This document shows, piece after piece, positions 53,877-62,743 of a stretch of 62,743 nt of DNA. Location of the stretch: assembly GCA_016841565.1 (NCBI GenBank), contig JAENYX010000001.1, positions 91,310-154,052 on the forward strand. Reading direction: 5' to 3'. Source of the stretch: Clostridium thermobutyricum. Its GTDB lineage: Bacteria; Bacillota; Clostridia; Ch29. The stretch's first letter is position 1, and the number at the start of each line of letters is the position of its first letter. The position numbers and the translations under genes were made by a program. Under the pieces are notes generated by a model, which was not told the origin of the DNA, did no database searches, and saw only the letters and a list, made by a program, of their open reading frames with translations.

Positions 53877-56138
53877 GTGGCAGTCAGTAAAAGCAAAAGT
53901 AAAAGGAATACAAAGAAGAAAAACGAGAGAATAAGATGCGAGGTGACAGGAATAGGCTTTATAGCACTGTCCATACTTGTTTTTCTGGGTATGCAGAAGG
54001 GCGGAACAGGGTTGTTTGGCAGCATGTTCAGAGACTATGTTTTTGGGCTGTTCGGCATTGGAGGGTACGGCATTCCTATATTCATTATGTTGACTGGAGC
54101 TATTTATATATTAAGAATTAACACAAAGGGAATGGAGCATAAAGCCCTTTCACTGCTGGTTTTGTATTTTTCCCTGTTGATACTCATTCATATAATATCA
54201 GGCCATGGACAACTTGTAATGATACGTGACGGTTCAAGCCTGTGGCAGAACCTTGTAGAAAATGCGAAAATAGCCTTCCAGTATGGTATGGAGAGAAATG
54301 GCGGAGGCATTATGGGAGCCATTTTCGCAGTGCTTTTATTCAAGATACTTGGCTCCTCCGGAAGTAAGATATTTGTGATTGCCACTGCTCTTATATCGGC
54401 TACAATTCTAACAGACAGATCCTTTATTTTGATATTTATTAAGTTTTTCAGGGGTGTTTTGCTTATACTTAGAAATGGAGGAAAAGCATTAAAAGAGTTT
54501 ATTATGGTTCCGGCAGAACAGGAAAAAAAAGTTGAAATAAGTACAACTCCAGATATAGTGAGGCATGATCAACCCGTCAATATAGGTGCTAAGCAGGATG
54601 AGCTTATTAAAATATTTGATTTTGCTAATCCGGAAAAAGCCGTTGATGAAACGGCAGCAACCCAGGAAATCCAGGATGTAGGTTTACATAAAACAAATTT
54701 TGTAAACGAATATATAGGATACAGACTTCCGCCCACCAACCTGCTTACAGAATATGAAAACAAGACATCAGGCAATCGAAAAGAGCTGTTAAGCAGTGCA
54801 AAAAAACTGGAGGATACTCTAAACACTTTCGGAGTGGTAGCTAAAGTAATACAAGTCAGCGTGGGTCCTGCCATAACACGATACGAGCTTCAGCCAAGTC
54901 CCGGAGTCAAAGTAAGCAGAATACTAAACCTGTCGGATGACATAGCGTTGAGTATGGCAGCCACTTCTGTGAGAATAGAAGCGCCAATACCGGGAAAAGC
55001 AGCAATAGGACTTGAAATTCCTAACAAGGAAACGGTATCGGTTTCACTCAGGGAAATATTAGAAAGCAGTGCGTTCAGAAGCAGCAGTTCCCACATTACG
55101 GTAGCTCTGGGTAAAGACATTGCAGGAAATCCCGCTGTCATCGACCTTTCCAAAATGCCGCACCTGCTAATAGCCGGTGCTACCGGTTCAGGTAAAAGCG
55201 TTTGTATTAACAGTATAATAACCAGCCTGTTGTATAAAGCATCTCCTGCTCATGTAAAGCTAATCCTTATTGACCCCAAAATGGTGGAACTCAGCCATTA
55301 CAACGGCATACCCCATTTGCTTGCACCGGTAGTTATTGAGCCCAGGAAAGCAACAGCCGTATTAAATTGGGTGGTGCAGGAAATGACAAACAGATACAAG
55401 GAATTTGCTCAAATAGGTGTTAAGGATATACACCGTTACAATCAGGTAAGGCAGTTGGAGAATTCACAGGAGTATCTTCCTCAGATAGTGGTTATTATAG
55501 ATGAGCTTTCGGATTTGATGATGGTATCCCCGGCCGAGGTAGAGGATTCTATATGCCGCCTGGCCCAAATGGCACGTGCTGCGGGAATATACCTTGTTGT
55601 GGCCACCCAAAGGCCTTCGGTGGATGTTATTACCGGCATAATTAAAGCAAATATTCCTTCCAGGATTTCCTTTGCGGTTTCGTCCCAGGTGGATTCCAGA
55701 ACCATACTCGACATGGCGGGAGCGGAAAAACTGACCGGAAGGGGGGATATGCTGTATTATCCAACAGGAGAACAAAAACCCATCAGGATACAGGGGGCTC
55801 TGGTGGAGGAAGAAGAGATTGAAAAGGTTGTATCATTTATTAAAGAGCAAGTTGATGCCCAATACAACGAGGAAGTTATGGATGCAGCAAAGCAGCGGGA
55901 AGCCTTTGATGAGGACTGCGACCAGCTCCTGCCGGCTGCAATTGAGACAGTACTGGAATACCAACAGGCCTCAGCATCTCTTTTGCAGCGAAAACTTAAG
56001 GTAGGGTATGCAAGAGCTGCCCGGATTATAGATCAAATGGAGGAAAGAGGTATAATAGGTGGTTTTGAAGGCAGCAAACCCCGAAAAGTTCTAGTCAGCA
56101 AAGAAAGCTTTGAAAATGACAGCCAGCAGGGTAATTGA
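53877..56138 (+). CDS. DNA translocase FtsK/SpoIIIE
   Basis: 753-aa septal DNA pump. Four N-terminal membrane segments (residues about 20-195), a short linker, then the RecA-like motor: Walker A LIAGATGSGKSVCINSII (about 433-450), Walker B VVIIDELSDLMM, and ARAAGIYLVVATQRPSVDVI. The C-terminal winged-helix gamma domain is ASLLQRKLKVGYARAARIID, which reads KOPS/SRS-like sequences. GTG start, TTGAGGTGATATCAG upstream. Gene position equals Bacillus spoIIIE; both vegetative and sporulation roles are possible. Confidence 0.95.
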   Translation: MAVSKSKSKRNTKKKNERIRCEVTGIGFIALSILVFLGMQKGGTGLFGSMFRDYVFGLFGIGGYGIPIFIMLTGAIYILRINTKGMEHKALSLLVLYFSLLILIHIISGHGQLVMIRDGSSLWQNLVENAKIAFQYGMERNGGGIMGAIFAVLLFKILGSSGSKIFVIATALISATILTDRSFILIFIKFFRGVLLILRNGGKALKEFIMVPAEQEKKVEISTTPDIVRHDQPVNIGAKQDELIKIFDFANPEKAVDETAATQEIQDVGLHKTNFVNEYIGYRLPPTNLLTEYENKTSGNRKELLSSAKKLEDTLNTFGVVAKVIQVSVGPAITRYELQPSPGVKVSRILNLSDDIALSMAATSVRIEAPIPGKAAIGLEIPNKETVSVSLREILESSAFRSSSSHITVALGKDIAGNPAVIDLSKMPHLLIAGATGSGKSVCINSIITSLLYKASPAHVKLILIDPKMVELSHYNGIPHLLAPVVIEPRKATAVLNWVVQEMTNRYKEFAQIGVKDIHRYNQVRQLENSQEYLPQIVVIIDELSDLMMVSPAEVEDSICRLAQMARAAGIYLVVATQRPSVDVITGIIKANIPSRISFAVSSQVDSRTILDMAGAEKLTGRGDMLYYPTGEQKPIRIQGALVEEEEIEKVVSFIKEQVDAQYNEEVMDAAKQREAFDEDCDQLLPAAIETVLEYQQASASLLQRKLKVGYARAARIIDQMEERGIIGGFEGSKPRKVLVSKESFENDSQQGN

Positions 56139-56154
56139 AAGGGGAAATTTAATT

Positions 56155-57477
56155 ATGGCAAAGGTTGCAGTAGTTACGTTAGGCTGCCCTAAAAACCAGG
56201 TGGACAGTGAAATAATAAAGGGCCTGCTCTGTGAAAACGGATACAAAGAAGAGGCTGAACCGTCTCTTGCCGATATAATAGTTGTCAATACATGTGGTTT
56301 CATAGAGGATGCCAAGCAGGAATCAATAGACACCTTGTTCCAAATGATTGAGTATAAAAAAAAAGGAAACTGCAGACTGCTTGTAGCTACCGGCTGCCTG
56401 TCCCAAAGATACGGAAAGGAATTAATGAAGGAAATACCAGAGATAGATGTTATGCTTGGCACTACAAGCTTTCCCGATATTGTAAAGTCAATAAACCACT
56501 CATTGCAGGGTAAAAGAGAGCTAAAAATTCAGTCACCCGACATAGGGATTTCTGAAGGTATGCCGAGGAGGCGCGGAGAAATCCTGCATTATGGATATCT
56601 ACGAATTGCAGAGGGTTGCGATAATCATTGCAGTTATTGTATAATACCAAAATTAAGAGGCGGGTACAGGAGCCGCAGAGAAGAAGATATTGTTGATGAA
56701 GCCGGATTTCTCGTTTCAGGAAACGCAAAGGAAATAATACTTATTGCACAGGACACCACAGGCTACGGAAGAGACCTGTACGGTGAAAGAAGGCTGCCCT
56801 TGCTCCTTTCCAGGCTGTGCGGCATTGAAAAACTGGAATGGCTAAGACTCTTGTATTGCTATCCCGAAGGTATAACAAAGGAATTGCTGGATACCATCAA
56901 ACAGCAGGATAAAATATGCAATTATCTGGACATACCCATACAACACGTAAGCGACAAGGTTTTAAAACTGATGAACAGGAGAACATCCGCACTCGAAATG
57001 GAGAGGCTGTTGGCCCAAGCAAAAGAGCATATACCCCAATTGGTTCTTAGAAGTACAATTATAGTTGGCTTTCCCGGAGAAAGCCGTGAAGATTTTGAAA
57101 AGGTTCTGGCCCTGGTCAGAAAAGGATATTTTGACCGCCTGGGGGTTTTTACCTACTCAAGGGAAGAAGATACACCTGCCTTTAACATGAAAAATCAGGT
57201 GTCATCGCAGCTGGCCGCCGAACGAAAGGAAATACTAATGCTGGAGCAGCAGAAAATTTCATTAAGAAAAAACCATTCGAAGGTTGGACGGGAGTTCAGG
57301 GTGATAGTTGACGGGCAGGATAATAATCTATATTGCGGAAGGACATACGGAGATGCGCCGGATATTGACAATACGGTACTCTTTACGTCGGATGCCCGGT
57401 TAAATAAAGGTGATTTTGTCATGGTTAGAATGGAACATGGGCTTGAATATGATTTGATTGGGAGTGTGGTTGAATGA
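56155..57477 (+). CDS. rimO: Ribosomal protein uS12 methylthiotransferase RimO
   Basis: 440-aa radical SAM enzyme that methylthiolates Asp in S12. N-terminal UPF0004 domain (VVTLGCPKNQVDSEIIKGLL), radical SAM cluster CDNHCSYCIIPKLRGGYRSR and C-terminal TRAM domain. N-terminal cluster Cys also in VVNTCGFIEDAK and ATGCLSQRY. Start at ATG 56155 with AAAGGGGAAA upstream; an in-frame TTG at 56110 lies inside ftsK. It overlaps pgsA by four bases (ATGA). Confidence 0.95.
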   Translation: MAKVAVVTLGCPKNQVDSEIIKGLLCENGYKEEAEPSLADIIVVNTCGFIEDAKQESIDTLFQMIEYKKKGNCRLLVATGCLSQRYGKELMKEIPEIDVMLGTTSFPDIVKSINHSLQGKRELKIQSPDIGISEGMPRRRGEILHYGYLRIAEGCDNHCSYCIIPKLRGGYRSRREEDIVDEAGFLVSGNAKEIILIAQDTTGYGRDLYGERRLPLLLSRLCGIEKLEWLRLLYCYPEGITKELLDTIKQQDKICNYLDIPIQHVSDKVLKLMNRRTSALEMERLLAQAKEHIPQLVLRSTIIVGFPGESREDFEKVLALVRKGYFDRLGVFTYSREEDTPAFNMKNQVSSQLAAERKEILMLEQQKISLRKNHSKVGREFRVIVDGQDNNLYCGRTYGDAPDIDNTVLFTSDARLNKGDFVMVRMEHGLEYDLIGSVVE

Positions 57478-58016
57478 ATTTGGCTAACAGATTAACTCTG
57501 ATACGTATCATACTGGTTCCTGTGTTTATGCTTTTTTTATTGAACAAGATTACCTATGGTGAATACATATCAGCCGGAGTATTCATTTTGGCCGCGCTTA
57601 CCGACAGCCTTGACGGTTACGTAGCCAGGAAGCACAATCAGGTAACCAAGCTGGGCAAACTAATGGATCCCATTGCAGATAAGCTGCTGATTACCGCAGC
57701 CTTGATATCCCTTGTACAAATGGGAAAACTATCGGCATGGATAGCTATGGTAATAATCGCGCGGGAATTCGTAGTAACCGGCCTTAGAAGCATTGCCGCT
57801 TCAGAAGGCCAGGTAATAGCTGCCAGTATTTGGGGCAAATTAAAAACAATCTCTCAGATAGTTGCAATTGTTGCAATTATTATTGATAATTTTCCCTTTC
57901 ATTATCTAAACATTCCCTTTGATGAAATTGCAATATGGGTGGCGGTGGCTTTGACTGTATTATCAATGGTCGATTATCTCTATAAAGGCAGGAAAATTTT
58001 CATTAACTCACATTGA
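57474..58016 (+). CDS. pgsA: CDP-diacylglycerol-glycerol-3-phosphate 3-phosphatidyltransferase
   Basis: 180-aa membrane enzyme making phosphatidylglycerol phosphate; uses CDP-DAG from cdsA. The CDP-alcohol transferase motif D-x2-D-G-x2-A-R-x8-G-x3-D-x3-D is intact in DSLDGYVARKHNQVTKLGK followed by LMDPIAD (about residues 43-69). Four to five hydrophobic segments. ATG shares ATGA with the rimO stop. Confidence 0.95.
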   Translation: MNLANRLTLIRIILVPVFMLFLLNKITYGEYISAGVFILAALTDSLDGYVARKHNQVTKLGKLMDPIADKLLITAALISLVQMGKLSAWIAMVIIAREFVVTGLRSIAASEGQVIAASIWGKLKTISQIVAIVAIIIDNFPFHYLNIPFDEIAIWVAVALTVLSMVDYLYKGRKIFINSH

Positions 58017-58062
58017 ATACGTAAAGCTATACTTTCAAAATAATCATAGGAAGGAAATTGCC

Positions 58063-59325
58063 ATGAAGTCAGAAATAGTATCAGTTGGAACCGAATTGCT
58101 TCTGGGAAACATCATTAATACCAATTCTGCCTTTCTGTCATCCGAACTGGCCAAGCTGGGAATTAACGTATATTATCATGAAACTGTGGGGGACAACCGC
58201 CCGAGAATCATGGACACCATAGGCAGAGCCCTTGAACGATCAGACCTGGTAATAACCACCGGCGGATTGGGCCCAACTTCGGACGATATTACCAAGGAAA
58301 CCATAGCCGAGGTAACCGAACGTCAGCTTGTGGCCGATGAGACCGAGCTTGAAAAAATACATTCCTTTTTTAAGAGTATTAACAGAGAAATGACACCCAA
58401 CAACATAAAGCAGGCCTATGTACCCCAGGGAAGCATTGTTGTTGGCAATGAAAACGGAACGGCTCCCGGGATAATACTTGAGCTGGACAAGGGCACCATT
58501 ATTATGCTGCCCGGTCCGCCCGCCGAAATGAAACCCATGTTCACGGAAAAGATTGTGCCATATTTAAGGAGCAAATCCCCCGGCGCTTTGGTATCAGTTA
58601 CTTTAAAATTCTTTGGTATTGGAGAATCAGCATTGGAGCATTCATTGGCTGATCTGATATTAAACCAGTCGGATCCATCCATAGCTCCCTACGCCGGCAA
58701 GGGAGAGGTGAGAGTGAGACTAACAAGCAGATCCGCTAAGGGAAATGGGATACCCCAATCCATTACCAACATGATAGAAATTATAGAAAGTAGAATAGGA
58801 CAATATATTTATTCCTACCATGACCAGACTATACAGCAGGTTACTGCGAAGCTGTTGATGGAATCGGGAAAAACCCTGGCGGTAGCAGAATCCTGTACAG
58901 GAGGAAGGATAAGTGCATTATTAACCTCTGTTCCCGGTATTTCAAAATCTTACAAGGGAGCAGTTGTAAGCTACAGCAACGACATGAAGGAAAAGCTGTT
59001 GGGCGTTAAAAAACAAACCCTTGTAAATACAGGAGCAGTTAGCGGCCCTACGGCGCTGCAGATGGCTGCCGGTGTGAGAATGGCATGCGGCTCGGACATT
59101 GGCCTGGCTGTTACCGGAATTGCCGGTCCCGACGGAGGCAGTGGAGAAAAGCCTGTTGGTCTTGTTTATATTGCCCTTTCGGCGGAAGGCTATTCTGAAG
59201 TCTGGGAGCACACATTTAGGGGAAACAGGGAAAAAATAAGCATCTACGCAGCAAAGAATGCATTAAACCATCTCAGGCTTTATATTACAGGTCAAATAGA
59301 AAGTATTGACAAAACCATGTATTGA
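58063..59325 (+). CDS. cinA: CinA-like protein (competence/damage-inducible; NMN deamidase domain)
   Basis: 420 aa. N-terminal MoaB/MogA-like domain (IVSVGTELLLGNIINTNSAF, VITTGGLGPTSDDITKETIA; about residues 1-170), middle KOW-like part and C-terminal CinA deamidase domain (GKTLAVAESCTGGRISALLT, VTGIAGPDGGSGEKPVGLVY). The second domain converts NMN to NaMN in relatives. CATAGGAAGGAAATTGCC precedes ATG 58063. Sits just before recA, as in many Firmicutes. Confidence 0.94.
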   Translation: MKSEIVSVGTELLLGNIINTNSAFLSSELAKLGINVYYHETVGDNRPRIMDTIGRALERSDLVITTGGLGPTSDDITKETIAEVTERQLVADETELEKIHSFFKSINREMTPNNIKQAYVPQGSIVVGNENGTAPGIILELDKGTIIMLPGPPAEMKPMFTEKIVPYLRSKSPGALVSVTLKFFGIGESALEHSLADLILNQSDPSIAPYAGKGEVRVRLTSRSAKGNGIPQSITNMIEIIESRIGQYIYSYHDQTIQQVTAKLLMESGKTLAVAESCTGGRISALLTSVPGISKSYKGAVVSYSNDMKEKLLGVKKQTLVNTGAVSGPTALQMAAGVRMACGSDIGLAVTGIAGPDGGSGEKPVGLVYIALSAEGYSEVWEHTFRGNREKISIYAAKNALNHLRLYITGQIESIDKTMY

Positions 59326-59333
59326 TATATAAT
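59306..59333 (+). promoter_or_regulatory. Promoter for recA
   Basis: TTGACA at 59306-59311 and TATAAT at 59328-59333 with a 16-base spacer, over the cinA 3' end; near-consensus, so strong when not repressed. Confidence 0.85.
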
Positions 59334-59340
59334 ATATATA

Positions 59341-59352
59341 GAACATTTGTTC
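59341..59352 (+). promoter_or_regulatory. LexA (SOS) box at recA
   Basis: GAACATTTGTTC is a perfect palindromic match to the Gram-positive GAAC-N4-GTTC LexA site. It starts 8 bases past the -10, at the likely transcription start, where LexA would block initiation. Confidence 0.85.
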
Positions 59353-59378
59353 TTATTTTTTAAAGGTGGTGTTTGTTT

Positions 59379-60413
59379 ATGGCTAATGAAAAGACTAAGG
59401 CTCTTGAATTGACAATAAACCAGATTGAAAAGCAGTTTGGCAAGGGATCGGTAATGAAACTGGGGGATCAGAAAGCAAGCCTTAACATATCCTGCATTCC
59501 AACCGGTGCTCTAAACCTGGATATTGCTCTCGGTATAGGAGGGGTCCCCAGAGGAAGAGTTGTAGAGATTTTCGGACCTGAATCCTCGGGTAAAACCACT
59601 GTGGCCCTTCATATTATTGCAGAAGCACAAAAAACAGGTGGTAATGCCGCCTTTATTGATGCCGAACATGCCCTGGATCCGGTATATGCGTCCAACCTGG
59701 GTGTAGATATAGAAAACCTGATTGTTTCGCAGCCCGATACCGGAGAACAGGCCCTTGAGATTGCTGAAGCCCTTGTACGTTCAGGAGCCTTGGATGTTAT
59801 AGTTATAGATTCCGTTGCCGCTTTGGTTCCAAAGGCAGAAATAGAGGGGGAGATGGGGGACGCCCACGTCGGATTACAGGCAAGGCTTATGTCTCAAGCT
59901 CTTAGAAAACTTGCCGGTGCAATAAACAAATCAAGAACTACCTCAATATTTATTAACCAGCTTAGAGAAAAGGTAGGCGTGATGTTTGGAAACCCCGAAA
60001 CCACTCCCGGGGGAAGGGCTCTTAAGTTTTACGCATCGGTCAGATTGGACGTCCGCAGAATAGAGATATTAAAACAGGGCGATGAAAACATTGGAAACCG
60101 TGTAAGGGCAAAGGTTGTCAAAAACAAGGTTGCACCTCCTTTCAGACAAGCAGAATTTGATATTATGTACGGCAAGGGTATATCCAGGGAAGGTGCAATC
60201 CTCGATATTGCCATAGATGACGGAGTAGCTTCAAAGAGCGGTTCCTGGTACTCTTATGGAGATACAAGGCTTGGACAGGGAAGGGAGAATGCAAAACAGT
60301 ATCTTATAGAAAATCCTGAACTGTGTTCCCAAATAGAAGAAGTAGTAAGGGGAAAACACAATATGAATACCCAGCCCAAGGAGAAGCCGGAGGATAAAAA
60401 TGCCAAGGCGTAG
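59379..60413 (+). CDS. recA: Recombinase RecA
   Basis: 344-aa strand-exchange protein and LexA co-protease. Walker [10 protein letters not shown] (about residues 65-73), DAEHALDP, Walker [13 protein letters not shown], the L1 region and [12 protein letters not shown], the L2 region with [13 protein letters not shown]. The C-terminal tail is acidic/lysine-rich and ends NAKA. ATG 59379 follows AAAGGTGGTG; a TTG two codons upstream is unlikely. A terminator follows before recX. Confidence 0.98.
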   Translation: MANEKTKALELTINQIEKQFGKGSVMKLGDQKASLNISCIPTGALNLDIALGIGGVPRGRVVEIFGPESSGKTTVALHIIAEAQKTGGNAAFIDAEHALDPVYASNLGVDIENLIVSQPDTGEQALEIAEALVRSGALDVIVIDSVAALVPKAEIEGEMGDAHVGLQARLMSQALRKLAGAINKSRTTSIFINQLREKVGVMFGNPETTPGGRALKFYASVRLDVRRIEILKQGDENIGNRVRAKVVKNKVAPPFRQAEFDIMYGKGISREGAILDIAIDDGVASKSGSWYSYGDTRLGQGRENAKQYLIENPELCSQIEEVVRGKHNMNTQPKEKPEDKNAKA

Positions 60414-60437
60414 GGTGAGGTGTTAAAAGTTATTTGG

Positions 60438-60476
60438 GGACTGTCGCTGAATGAGGAGACGGTCCTTTCTTTTTTG
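60438..60476 (+). terminator. Intrinsic terminator between recA and recX
   Basis: GGACTGTC (60438-60445) pairs with GACGGTCC (60458-60465), one wobble, 12-base loop, then TTTCTTTTTT. It is expected to reduce recX expression relative to recA. Confidence 0.85.
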
Positions 60477-60522
60477 TCAAAGGCAAAAGCTTTTTATAGC
60501 TCTAGTGAATGGGGGTGCGCTG

Positions 60523-60984
60523 ATGGACCAGTACAATCATGGGCTTGGTACGGCACTAAGGTTTATTTCCAGCAGGTTGAAAACTGAAGCAGAGGTAAGA
60601 AAGAAACTGGAAACCCGATATTGTCCCGAGACCATTGAGCAAATCATAGATAAACTCAAGGAATGCAGCTATATTGATGACAACAACTATATATCCTGTT
60701 ATATTAGGGACCGGATGAAATTTAACCCTATGGGGCGCATAAGAATAAAAAAAGAACTGATGGCAAAGGGAATTGCAAAAAGCCGGATTGAGAACAATAG
60801 CGAATACAATGCCATTGACGAAGCTGCTGCAATTGAGGGTATACTGACCAGGAAAAAAATTGGTTATGATAAAAATGACAGCGGGGACAAAAAACGGATT
60901 TTGGACTATTTCTCGCGCAGGGGCTTTGATTTCAATACTGTAAAAGCTGTTATGAAACAGCATGGCTCTGATATTCATGAATAA
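60523..60984 (+). CDS. recX: Regulatory protein RecX
   Basis: 153 aa from ATG 60523 (GGGGGTGCGCTG upstream). Three RecX three-helix repeats: ALRFISSRLKTEAEVRKKLE, YIDDNNYISCYIRDRMKFNP and a C-terminal repeat ending RRGFDFNTVKAVMKQ. RecX modulates RecA filaments. A longer frame back to 60451 would begin inside the recA terminator and is rejected. Somewhat more divergent than its neighbours, as usual for RecX. Confidence 0.85.
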   Translation: MDQYNHGLGTALRFISSRLKTEAEVRKKLETRYCPETIEQIIDKLKECSYIDDNNYISCYIRDRMKFNPMGRIRIKKELMAKGIAKSRIENNSEYNAIDEAAAIEGILTRKKIGYDKNDSGDKKRILDYFSRRGFDFNTVKAVMKQHGSDIHE

Positions 60985-61004
60985 CGTATACGCTCCCAAT
61001 TAAC

Positions 61005-61033
61005 TTGACATAATTAACAAAAAAATATAGAAT
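61005..61033 (+). promoter_or_regulatory. Promoter for rny
   Basis: TTGACA at 61005-61010 and TAGAAT at 61028-61033, spacer 17; about 92 bases of A/T-rich leader before rny. Confidence 0.82.
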
Positions 61034-61124
61034 TATTGTGATACGGTAGTATTATAGTTAATAATTTTAAGTAATTTAAAGCCTTTAAGAATATACCTGT
61101 GAAAAACTGAATAGGAGGAGGTGT

Positions 61125-62663
61125 TTGAGTATAGATAAGCTGATTATAGCATCAATAGCATCTCTGGTAGCTTTTTTTGTTGGTTTTTTGGTAAGGAAAA
61201 TAATCGCCGAAGCAAAGATTACCAATGCGGAAGAACTGGCAAAAAAATTGGTTTCGGATGCTGAGAAAGAGGCTGAAACCCTTAAGAAAGAACAGTTACT
61301 GGAAGCCAAGGAGGAAGTCCATCGGCTGAGAAACGAATTTGAAAAAGAATCCAGAGAGAGAAGAAATGAGCATCAGAGAATTGAAAGAAGGCTTATTCAA
61401 AAAGAAGAATCTCTTGACAAAAAAATAGAAGTAATTGAAAAAAAGGAAGATATGCTTAATAACCGGGATGAAGATACAAAACGGCATCAGGAATACATCA
61501 GAGAGCTTTATGAAAAACAAAAAAAGGAACTTGAAAGGATGTCGGGTTTAACTTCAGAGGAAGCAAAAGAGATTCTTTTTAATGATATAAGAAAAGAAAT
61601 TGAAAAAGATGCTGCGGTAATGGTTAAGGAAATAGAAGCACAGGCTAAAGACGAAGCCGATAAGAAAGCAAGGGAGGTTATAACCTGTGCAATACAAAAA
61701 TGTGCCGCAGACCATGTTGCAGATACTACCGTTTCTGTAGTGCAGTTACCAAATGATGAAATGAAGGGTAGGATTATAGGACGTGAGGGAAGAAACATCA
61801 GAACCCTTGAGACGCTGACCGGTATTGACCTTATTATTGACGATACTCCGGAAGCAGTAATCCTGTCCGGTTTTGACCCTATCAGAAGGGAAGTTGCGCG
61901 AATTACGCTGGAAAAACTTATCTCGGACGGAAGAATACATCCTGCCAGAATTGAAGAAATGGTCGAAAAGGCCAAGAAAGAAGTGGATGTAAAAGTTCGG
62001 GAGCATGGTGAACAGGCAACCTTTGAAACCGGTGTCCATGGAATACACCCGGAAGTGGTAAAATACCTTGGAAGACTGAATTACCGTACCAGTTACGGGC
62101 AGAATGTACTTAAGCATTCAATAGAGGTAGCTCAGCTTGCCGCTTCTATGGCTGCTGAGTTAGGTGCAGATGCCAAGCTTGCAAGAAGATCGGGATTGTT
62201 ACACGATATCGGCAAGGCAGTAGACCATGAGATGGAAGGAAACCATGTTCAAATTGGTGTAGGTATAGCTAAAAAGTACAGAGAATCCCAAGAGGTTATA
62301 CACGCAATAGGAGCTCACCACAACGATATAGAACCAATTACAGTTGAAGCTGTTTTGGTACAAGCAGCAGATGCAATTTCCGCCGCACGTCCGGGCGCCA
62401 GAAGAGAGACTCTGGAATCCTATATTAAGAGATTGGAGCAGCTTGAGGAAATAGCCAGTTCCTTCGATGGTGTAGAAAAATCATATGCAATACAGGCAGG
62501 CAGAGAAATAAGAATTATGGTAAAACCCGAGGACGTTGGTGACAATGACATTATCTTTATTGCTAAAAATATCTCCAAGAGAATTGAAGAGGAACTGGAT
62601 TATCCGGGACAGATAAAGATAAATGTAATAAGAGAAACAAGGGCAATCGAATACGCGAAATAA
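61125..62663 (+). CDS. rny: Ribonuclease Y
   Basis: 512-aa membrane-anchored endoribonuclease that starts mRNA decay in Firmicutes. N-terminal helix (residues about 4-25, [18 protein letters not shown]), a long coiled coil (about 30-190), KH domain ([20 protein letters not shown]) and HD domain with [15 protein letters not shown] (about residues 360-374) and GAHHNDIEP. Start TTG 61125 after ATAGGAGGAGGTGT. Followed at once by a terminator and then by an intron-like sequence. Confidence 0.97.
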   Translation: MSIDKLIIASIASLVAFFVGFLVRKIIAEAKITNAEELAKKLVSDAEKEAETLKKEQLLEAKEEVHRLRNEFEKESRERRNEHQRIERRLIQKEESLDKKIEVIEKKEDMLNNRDEDTKRHQEYIRELYEKQKKELERMSGLTSEEAKEILFNDIRKEIEKDAAVMVKEIEAQAKDEADKKAREVITCAIQKCAADHVADTTVSVVQLPNDEMKGRIIGREGRNIRTLETLTGIDLIIDDTPEAVILSGFDPIRREVARITLEKLISDGRIHPARIEEMVEKAKKEVDVKVREHGEQATFETGVHGIHPEVVKYLGRLNYRTSYGQNVLKHSIEVAQLAASMAAELGADAKLARRSGLLHDIGKAVDHEMEGNHVQIGVGIAKKYRESQEVIHAIGAHHNDIEPITVEAVLVQAADAISAARPGARRETLESYIKRLEQLEEIASSFDGVEKSYAIQAGREIRIMVKPEDVGDNDIIFIAKNISKRIEEELDYPGQIKINVIRETRAIEYAK

Positions 62664-62689
62664 AAGGGCGAACTGCCCTTTTATTTTTC
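62662..62689 (+). terminator. Intrinsic terminator after rny
   Basis: AAAAGGGC (62662-62669) pairs perfectly with GCCCTTTT (62675-62682) around GAACT, then ATTTTTC. Its first bases overlap the rny stop. Confidence 0.92.
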
Positions 62690-62690
62690 T

Positions 62691-62743
62691 GTGTGCGCCC
62701 GGCATGGGCGATAACTTGGCGGTGAAAGTCCGCTGTGGACTTG
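62691..62743 (+). mobile_element. 5' end of a group IIC intron (partial, runs off the window)
   Basis: The sequence begins GTGTG, then the hairpin CGCCC-GGCAT-GGGCG (62696-62710), then GCGG-TGAAAGT-CCGC (62719-62733). This closely resembles the start of domain I of bacterial group IIC introns such as the Oceanobacillus one (GTGTGCCCGGCATGGG...GGTGAGAGTCCC). The position just after a terminator hairpin is the known target of class C introns. The reverse transcriptase ORF and 3' end lie outside, so activity cannot be judged. Confidence 0.82.

Noticed and set aside
60451..60522. In-frame N-terminal extension of recX
   Set aside because: Begins within the recA terminator loop and adds residues absent from RecX proteins.

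Overview
The window is a compact, single-strand stretch of a low-to-moderate GC Firmicutes chromosome. Every credible gene is on the + strand. Protein character and gene order point to the Clostridia, probably the cellulolytic cluster III / Ruminiclostridium-Acetivibrio neighbourhood; that placement is inferred from family recognition, not a search. Supporting signs are CheC, CheD and FliY chemotaxis phosphatases, FlbD, a PolC replicase, a T-box leader, an archaeal-type ProRS, RNase Y, frequent TTG/GTG starts and strong AGGAGG ribosome binding sites.

Region 1 (1-21850) is the downstream part of a large flagellar/chemotaxis operon: flgE (3' end only), flbD, motA, motB, fliL, fliM, fliY, cheY, fliO, fliP, fliQ, fliR, flhB, flhA, flhF, flhG, a PilZ/YcgR gene, cheB, cheA, cheW, cheC, cheD, a small membrane protein, sigD, fapA (DUF342), then three small genes (a charged 100-aa protein, a SwrB-like membrane/HTH protein and an MltG N-terminal-like protein). 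Spacing is a few bases or overlapping almost throughout, with no terminator visible inside.

Region 2 (21879-31769) begins with a new promoter and leader: rpsB, tsf, pyrH, frr, a PASTA-like micro-ORF, uppS, cdsA, dxr, rseP, ispG, then a T-box-controlled proS ending in a strong terminator. It couples translation factors with isoprenoid and phospholipid synthesis. Region 3 (31825-37403) has a glycosyltransferase, an MgtC-like protein and polC. Region 4 (37405-47690) has its own promoter and two-hairpin leader and is the translation/RNA cluster rimP, nusA, rnpM, an L7Ae-like gene, infB, rbfA, nrnA, truB, ribF, then rpsO (own promoter and leader) and pnp, closed by a perfect 12-bp terminator.

Region 5 (47952-58016) follows the Bacillus ylxY-mlpA-ymxH-dapG-tepA-spoIIIE order, with dut added and uppP between tepA and ftsK, then rimO and pgsA. 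Here the start codon of the ymxH-like gene lies inside a perfect 11-bp inverted repeat whose loop holds the ribosome binding site. Region 6 (58063-62743) is cinA, recA (LexA-type box at the promoter), recX and rny. Right after the rny terminator the last 53 bases look like the 5' end of a bacterial group IIC intron.

Most of the window is conserved housekeeping and motility DNA. I do not see a clearly new multi-gene system. The items most worth a second look are the group IIC intron edge, the ymxH start-codon hairpin, the frr-uppS micro-ORF and the small genes between fapA and rpsB. There is no stretch over 300 bases without a gene; the longest gaps are 47663-47951 (terminator plus a hairpin) and 30068-30326 (T-box leader).
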